A DNA stretch of 9,883 bases from assembly GCA_964443415.1 (NCBI GenBank), contig CAYUDC010000102.1:1-9883 (forward strand), in the 5' to 3' direction. Origin of the DNA: B1 sp964443415 (lineage in GTDB: Bacteria > Bacteroidota > Bacteroidia > UKL13-3). The position numbers and the translations under genes were made by a program. Shown in pieces: positions 6,718 through 9,883 of this stretch; the first letter of the stretch is position 1; each line of letters begins with the position of its first letter. The notes beneath the pieces are model-generated. The model saw only the letters and a list, made by a program, of their open reading frames with translations, was not told where the DNA came from and made no database searches.

Positions 6718-7512
6718 CTTATTTGCCCCCAAAGCATATACCATCGGAATCTTATCGGCTAAGTGTGCAATCCTATATTGCTGTGGGGCTACTTCGATGG
6801 TTTTGTTAAAGCAATTGTAGGGCGAATAATCAAACTCCTCAAAGGAGCTAATCTGTAATCCATGAGATAGCAGGCTGTTGAATACTTCTCCTAGGCTGTG
6901 GTTCCAAGATACTTCGGTATTAGAGAGGGCTGCCGACTTATCCGCATAAGTGCCTTCGAGGGTTTCTACAATAGGGCCTGAGTTAAAGTAGCGGTAAGCC
7001 ACTTTCTCAAAGTCATTATCAAACATCCAAACCACTGGGTGAAACTCTACCAAAACAAACTGCCCTTGTGGTTTTAAAAACCTGCTTACAATATTGGCCC
7101 ATTTGTTTAGATCGGGCAGCCAACCAATGGTGCCATAACTGGTGAATACCATATCAAAAGTTTGGTGGAGGTGTTGGGGTAAATCATATAGATCGCAACA
7201 GATAAAGGTAGCATCGGTTTGGGTTTGAATGGCCAAGGCTTGCGCACTTTCAATGGCTTTATCTGATAAATCTACACCTGTTACCTTTGCCCCCATGCGG
7301 GCCAGCGAGATACTATCTTGCCCAAAGTGGCATTGCAGGTGCAGGATGCTTTTGCCTGCTACATTGCCCAACAAGTTTAATTCGATGGCATTGAGGGAGC
7401 TTTTACCCGCCAGAAAATGGGGCATATCATAAAAGTCGGACGCCAAATGCGCTGCTACCCTGTCGTTCCAAGATTTGCGATTGATGGCGATATAGTTTTG
7501 TTCGGGTGTCAT
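6697..7512 (-). CDS. Class I SAM-dependent methyltransferase
   Basis: This 271-residue cytoplasmic protein has a Rossmann-type methyltransferase core. Motif I reads ILHLQCHFGQDSISLA (56-71), a form with HFGQDS in place of the usual GxGxG that is found in a recognisable branch of Methyltransf_11/25-type enzymes. The acidic residue ending beta-2 is in GVDLS (Asp81), where the SAM ribose binds. CCDLYDLP (106-112) is the motif III region, and the segment TSYGTIGWLPDLNKW with FLKPQGQFVLVEFHP matches motifs IV-VI. The N-terminal segment NYIAINRKSWNDR is typical of this branch. The acceptor substrate cannot be read from sequence. The gene starts 60 bases after the membrane-protein gene on the same strand, with no promoter match between them, so the pair is probably co-transcribed. 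The last codons fall in a short tandem repeat. Confidence 0.85.
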   Translation of the reverse strand: MTPEQNYIAINRKSWNDRVAAHLASDFYDMPHFLAGKSSLNAIELNLLGNVAGKSILHLQCHFGQDSISLARMGAKVTGVDLSDKAIESAQALAIQTQTDATFICCDLYDLPQHLHQTFDMVFTSYGTIGWLPDLNKWANIVSRFLKPQGQFVLVEFHPVVWMFDNDFEKVAYRYFNSGPIVETLEGTYADKSAALSNTEVSWNHSLGEVFNSLLSHGLQISSFEEFDYSPYNCFNKTIEVAPQQYRIAHLADKIPMVYALGANKTMVDSR

Positions 7513-7556
7513 GAACTGAGATAGTTTGATAAATGAACTGTAAGATAAGATAGTTT
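7511..7556. repeat. Imperfect direct repeats at the methyltransferase start
   Basis: ATGAACTG-A-GATAGTTT (7511-7527) recurs as ATGAACTG, TAAGATAA, GATAGTTT (7533-7556). The flanking octamers are identical, but the middle spacer is one base in the first copy and eight in the second. On the coding strand, one copy overlaps the methyltransferase start codon. This fills most of the 60-base gap between the two genes. Function unknown. Confidence 0.55.
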
Positions 7557-7572
7557 TATGGATTATTTTGCC

Positions 7573-8733
7573 TTATCTATCTTCTACCGCATACCAAGGA
7601 ATATCCAATAGACCCTCAAACAAATAAACGTTTACGGTTTCACCCAACTCAGTTCGGTGGTATAAGGCCTCGTCTACACTCACTTCATCGGCTTCTTTTT
7701 GAGGACCCCAAGGCCCCAGGTTAAGGTAATAAATGGTAGTTTTACCATTGCTGATGTGTTTATCTAGTACCTTAGTAGAATACACTTCTGCTTTCGACGC
7801 ATCATAAAAACAATTGATATGAATAGTGGTACCAAAGCCATAGCCAAACATTACAAAAGCCAAGCCTGCTAAAGCATAGTATTCTTTTTTACGTTTGTTT
7901 TTCTTTAAAAAAAGTAAACCAGTTAAAGCCAAACTAATGAGCAAAGCATTGGGCCAAACATGTTCAAAACTTAAGATAGAATAATCTAGCACCGCACGCA
8001 CAAATAACACCAAACTGGGAAAGATTATGGCATAAATCACCGATGGATAGGCGCTACCTTTAGGCTCATCAAATTGGATCAAACCGTTTGATAAAATAAT
8101 TGCCAACAAAGCCAAACAAGGGATGATTAAATTAGCCAATAATGCCCATTGATAGGGCGTTGGATAAAAGAATGCCCAAGCTGCAGAGAGGCCTCCCATC
8201 CAATTGATAACAGTAGCCACTCTACGAGCGGTTAGAAGTTTCTGTTGTCTTGTTGCTTCAGACCAACCCAAGTTTAAATCTTTTAAAATGGCCTTCTCTT
8301 CTTCTTGCGCTGCCAGCACATCTAAATCTTGATAGGTATAAGATAAGTACAATAAGATATCATCATACTTACCCATGTATTTACTTATCTTGATGCGTTT
8401 TTTGTTTTTATCTATCGGCTCAACAAAAATATAATACTCATTTACCGTATAGCCTTTGATGTCTTTGTGGTATAACACCCGATGAGAGAAGGTACTTACA
8501 AATTCAATTTTTTCATCATCTATACGAAGCCTGGTTTTATAGACATCTAACACACCTATGACTACCAAAGTCATCATGGCTAGGCCAATAGGAATTAAAA
8601 TCCAAGAGGCATTAGGGGTATAATCTCCATTTTCAAAAGGGAGGCTAAGCATCCAAGCAAATAATACAAACAATAAAGGAGAAAACACATAGGTAAAGAT
8701 GGCCCAAAATTTGGCAATTTTATACTCGTTCAT
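7573..8733 (-). CDS. Seven-helix membrane protein with PH-like cytoplasmic domain, function unknown
   Basis: This 386-residue protein has hydrophobic segments at about 10-30, 44-64, 171-190, 196-214, 230-248, 260-276 and 286-303. The Lys/Arg-rich loop KKNKRKKE after the sixth helix puts that loop inside, which makes the N-terminus cytoplasmic and the last 80 residues (304-386) periplasmic. Between helices 2 and 3, residues 67-132 (TRLRIDDEKIEFVS, then HRVLYHKDIKGY) resemble a bacterial PH-like beta domain; a charged linker follows. The C-terminal domain is beta-rich (KTTIYYLNLGPWG, then ELGETVNVYLFEGLLDIPWY). I do not recognise a named family. The start ATG follows a good promoter match, and the next gene, a methyltransferase, lies 60 bases downstream. 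Confidence 0.75.
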   Translation of the reverse strand: MNEYKIAKFWAIFTYVFSPLLFVLFAWMLSLPFENGDYTPNASWILIPIGLAMMTLVVIGVLDVYKTRLRIDDEKIEFVSTFSHRVLYHKDIKGYTVNEYYIFVEPIDKNKKRIKISKYMGKYDDILLYLSYTYQDLDVLAAQEEEKAILKDLNLGWSEATRQQKLLTARRVATVINWMGGLSAAWAFFYPTPYQWALLANLIIPCLALLAIILSNGLIQFDEPKGSAYPSVIYAIIFPSLVLFVRAVLDYSILSFEHVWPNALLISLALTGLLFLKKNKRKKEYYALAGLAFVMFGYGFGTTIHINCFYDASKAEVYSTKVLDKHISNGKTTIYYLNLGPWGPQKEADEVSVDEALYHRTELGETVNVYLFEGLLDIPWYAVEDR

Positions 8734-8782
8734 GGCAGCATGTTAAGAAGAGTTACAATTTAACAGCTTTCATATAAACTTC

Positions 8783-8816
8783 CAAAAATATAAAGGTGAA
8801 TAAGAATCATTCAAAA
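8783..8816 (-). promoter_or_regulatory. Bacteroidota-type promoter for the membrane-protein/methyltransferase pair
   Basis: On the minus strand TTTTG (8812-8816) is followed after 21 bases by TATTTTTG (8783-8790), matching the Bacteroidota -33 (TTTG) and -7 (TAnnTTTG) elements at an allowed spacing. The -7 element lies about 50 bases before the ATG at 8733, predicting a leader of roughly 40-45 bases. Confidence 0.5.
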
Positions 8817-8862
8817 GCAAAACTTATTTCTGGCAAAAAAAATCCCTATTTTGCCCCCACAA

Positions 8863-9159
8863 ATGGAGTCGAAGCCCCCGCATACCGAAACAGGTTTCCT
8901 GCAATCCATCAAGCTGATGTTGGTGGGTGGTTTGTTGTTGCTGGCCTTAATTGTAGCTACCAATAAGTTAATCATTTATTACCTTTATGGTGCTGCCAAT
9001 TTCCCAAACAACTGGCTTGGAAACTTGGCTCAAACAGAGGCTAAGGTATTTGCCATGGCTTCGCGAGGCGATTTATACCTTACCTGGTTTGCCTTTGTAT
9101 TGTGTTTGCCCGCATTGATTGCAGTGATGGTTAAATTGGTAAAAACATGGAGTGATTAA
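8863..9159 (+). CDS. Small two-helix membrane protein upstream of rsmE
   Basis: This 98-residue protein starts at ATG 8863. An in-frame TTG at 8851 would add four residues (TTG-CCC-CCA-CAA), but the ATG is the better start, and a -7-like TATTTTG (8847-8853) overlaps the TTG. Two hydrophobic segments are seen at about 16-42 (LMLVGGLLLLALIVATN) and 72-92 (LTWFAFVLCLPALIAVMVKL), with a short loop between them and basic residues at the C-terminal end. No family was recognised and no catalytic motif is present. It ends four bases before rsmE on the same strand, so the two are surely co-transcribed and possibly translationally coupled. Functional linkage to rRNA modification is not implied by this alone. 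Confidence 0.7.
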   Translation: MESKPPHTETGFLQSIKLMLVGGLLLLALIVATNKLIIYYLYGAANFPNNWLGNLAQTEAKVFAMASRGDLYLTWFAFVLCLPALIAVMVKLVKTWSD

Positions 9160-9163
9160 TGGT

Positions 9164-9883
9164 ATGCAATTATTTTATTATCCTCACCTAACAGCATCCA
9201 CCACTTTTGAGTTTAGCGAAGAAGAATCTAAACATTGCATCAAAGTATTGCGCCACCAAAAAGGTGATACCATTCAACTCATGGATGGCAAAGGACATGT
9301 AGCCAATGCGTTGATAGAAAATGATCATCCCAAACGTTGCAGTGGTAGCATACAACAGGTGCAATATTTTGAACCAAGTCTACCCTATCATTTTCATTTA
9401 AGCATCGCGCCTACCAAACAACATGAGCGCTTGGATTGGTTGGTAGAAAAGGCCATTGAGATGGGTGTGCATCAAGTGAGCTTTATACATTGTTTAAATA
9501 GCGAAAGGCCAAAAGTAAACCTCGAACGTTTACACAAAATTGCCATCAGTGCCATTAAACAAAGCAAGCAATATCACTTACCCATCCTCAAAGAAATGCT
9601 TAGCTTTAAAGAAGCAATAGAAGCCTCGCAAGCACCCCTTAAACTCATCGCTTATTGCCCGACAGGACAAGAACAAAGTCTATATTCTTATTTAAAAGAA
9701 CAGCCCCAAAGTATCCATTTGCTGGTGGGGCCAGAAGGCGATTTTCATCCAAGTGAAGTAAGTCTTGCCCAAGCCAAAGGTTTTAATGCTTGCTCTTTGG
9801 GCAAGAATATCTTGCGCACCGAAACTGCCGCCCTCTTTAGCATAGCCGCCGCCGCTGCAGTGTTGGGTCAACCCGAAAAAAGT
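9164..9883 (+). CDS. rsmE: 16S rRNA (uracil-1498-N3)-methyltransferase RsmE, open at window end
   Basis: 240 codons run from ATG 9164 to the window edge without a stop. RsmE is usually about 230-250 residues, so only the last few residues are missing. The N-terminal PUA/OB-like RNA-binding part has the typical SKHCIKVLRHQKGD followed by LMDGKG. The C-terminal SPOUT domain with trefoil knot has APTKQHERLDWLVEKAIEMG, then LLVGPEGDF (G189-P190-E191-G192-D193) and SLGKNILRTETAALFSIAA (211-229), the SAM-binding knot motifs of the family. The enzyme methylates N3 of U1498 in helix 44 of 16S rRNA, on assembled 30S subunits. The GPEGD variant in place of GPEGG is noted. An ATG at 9159 in a different frame overlaps the preceding stop and is not used. 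Confidence 0.95.
   Translation, partial: MQLFYYPHLTASTTFEFSEEESKHCIKVLRHQKGDTIQLMDGKGHVANALIENDHPKRCSGSIQQVQYFEPSLPYHFHLSIAPTKQHERLDWLVEKAIEMGVHQVSFIHCLNSERPKVNLERLHKIAISAIKQSKQYHLPILKEMLSFKEAIEASQAPLKLIAYCPTGQEQSLYSYLKEQPQSIHLLVGPEGDFHPSEVSLAQAKGFNACSLGKNILRTETAALFSIAAAAAVLGQPEKS

Noticed and set aside
6555..6809. Plus-strand open frame of 84 codons across the S41 upstream region
   Set aside because: Its second part is antisense to the methyltransferase 3' end and includes the heptamer repeat; low complexity and no recognisable domain.
8851..8862. TTG at 8851 as start of the small membrane protein
   Set aside because: It adds only four residues and overlaps a -7-like promoter element; the ATG at 8863 is the simpler start.
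1..9883. CRISPR arrays, tRNA or rRNA genes, insertion sequences
   Set aside because: No regularly spaced repeats of suitable length, no cloverleaf-like segments and no transposase motifs were seen on reading through both strands by eye.

Overview
The window looks like chromosomal DNA from a member of the Bacteroidota. This is an inference from several signs: two places match the Bacteroidota -7 promoter element TAnnTTTG, no clear Shine-Dalgarno motif precedes most starts, there are several short-signal lipoproteins, and there is a MORN/YwqK-type lipoprotein and an S41 peptidase of a kind common in that phylum. No tRNA, rRNA, CRISPR array, transposase or phage gene was seen. Base composition is uneven and moderately AT-rich. 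The DNA is interrupted by a run of exactly 100 N (4332-4431), which looks like an assembler's placeholder for a gap of unknown size.

Left part (1-3806, plus strand). The window opens inside the 3' end of a gene resembling the C-terminus of an alpha/beta hydrolase. Two tandem paralogous lipoproteins with PQQ-type beta-propeller repeats follow. They align along their whole length but differ strongly in composition. A separate two-gene cassette comes next, with a likely promoter of its own: a 154-residue protein of unknown function overlaps by 13 bases a 183-residue protein that carries an R-x4-H motif typical of HEPN ribonucleases. This is the best candidate in the window for an uncharacterised toxin, defence or RNA-processing module.

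Middle and right part (3855-8733, minus strand). Reading in the direction of transcription from the right, there is a seven-helix membrane protein with a possible PH-like domain, a class I SAM-dependent methyltransferase, and a large secreted S41-family peptidase with an N-terminal jelly-roll-like domain whose 3' end runs into the N gap. On the other side of the gap is a MORN-repeat lipoprotein that is broken by a one-base frameshift. Its start codon lies one base inside the gap. The membrane protein has a good promoter match and probably shares a transcript with the methyltransferase.

Right edge (8863-9883, plus strand). A two-helix small membrane protein sits four bases upstream of rsmE, the 16S rRNA m3U1498 methyltransferase. 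rsmE is open at the window edge but nearly complete. Apart from rsmE, none of the genes can be tied to a defined pathway from sequence alone.
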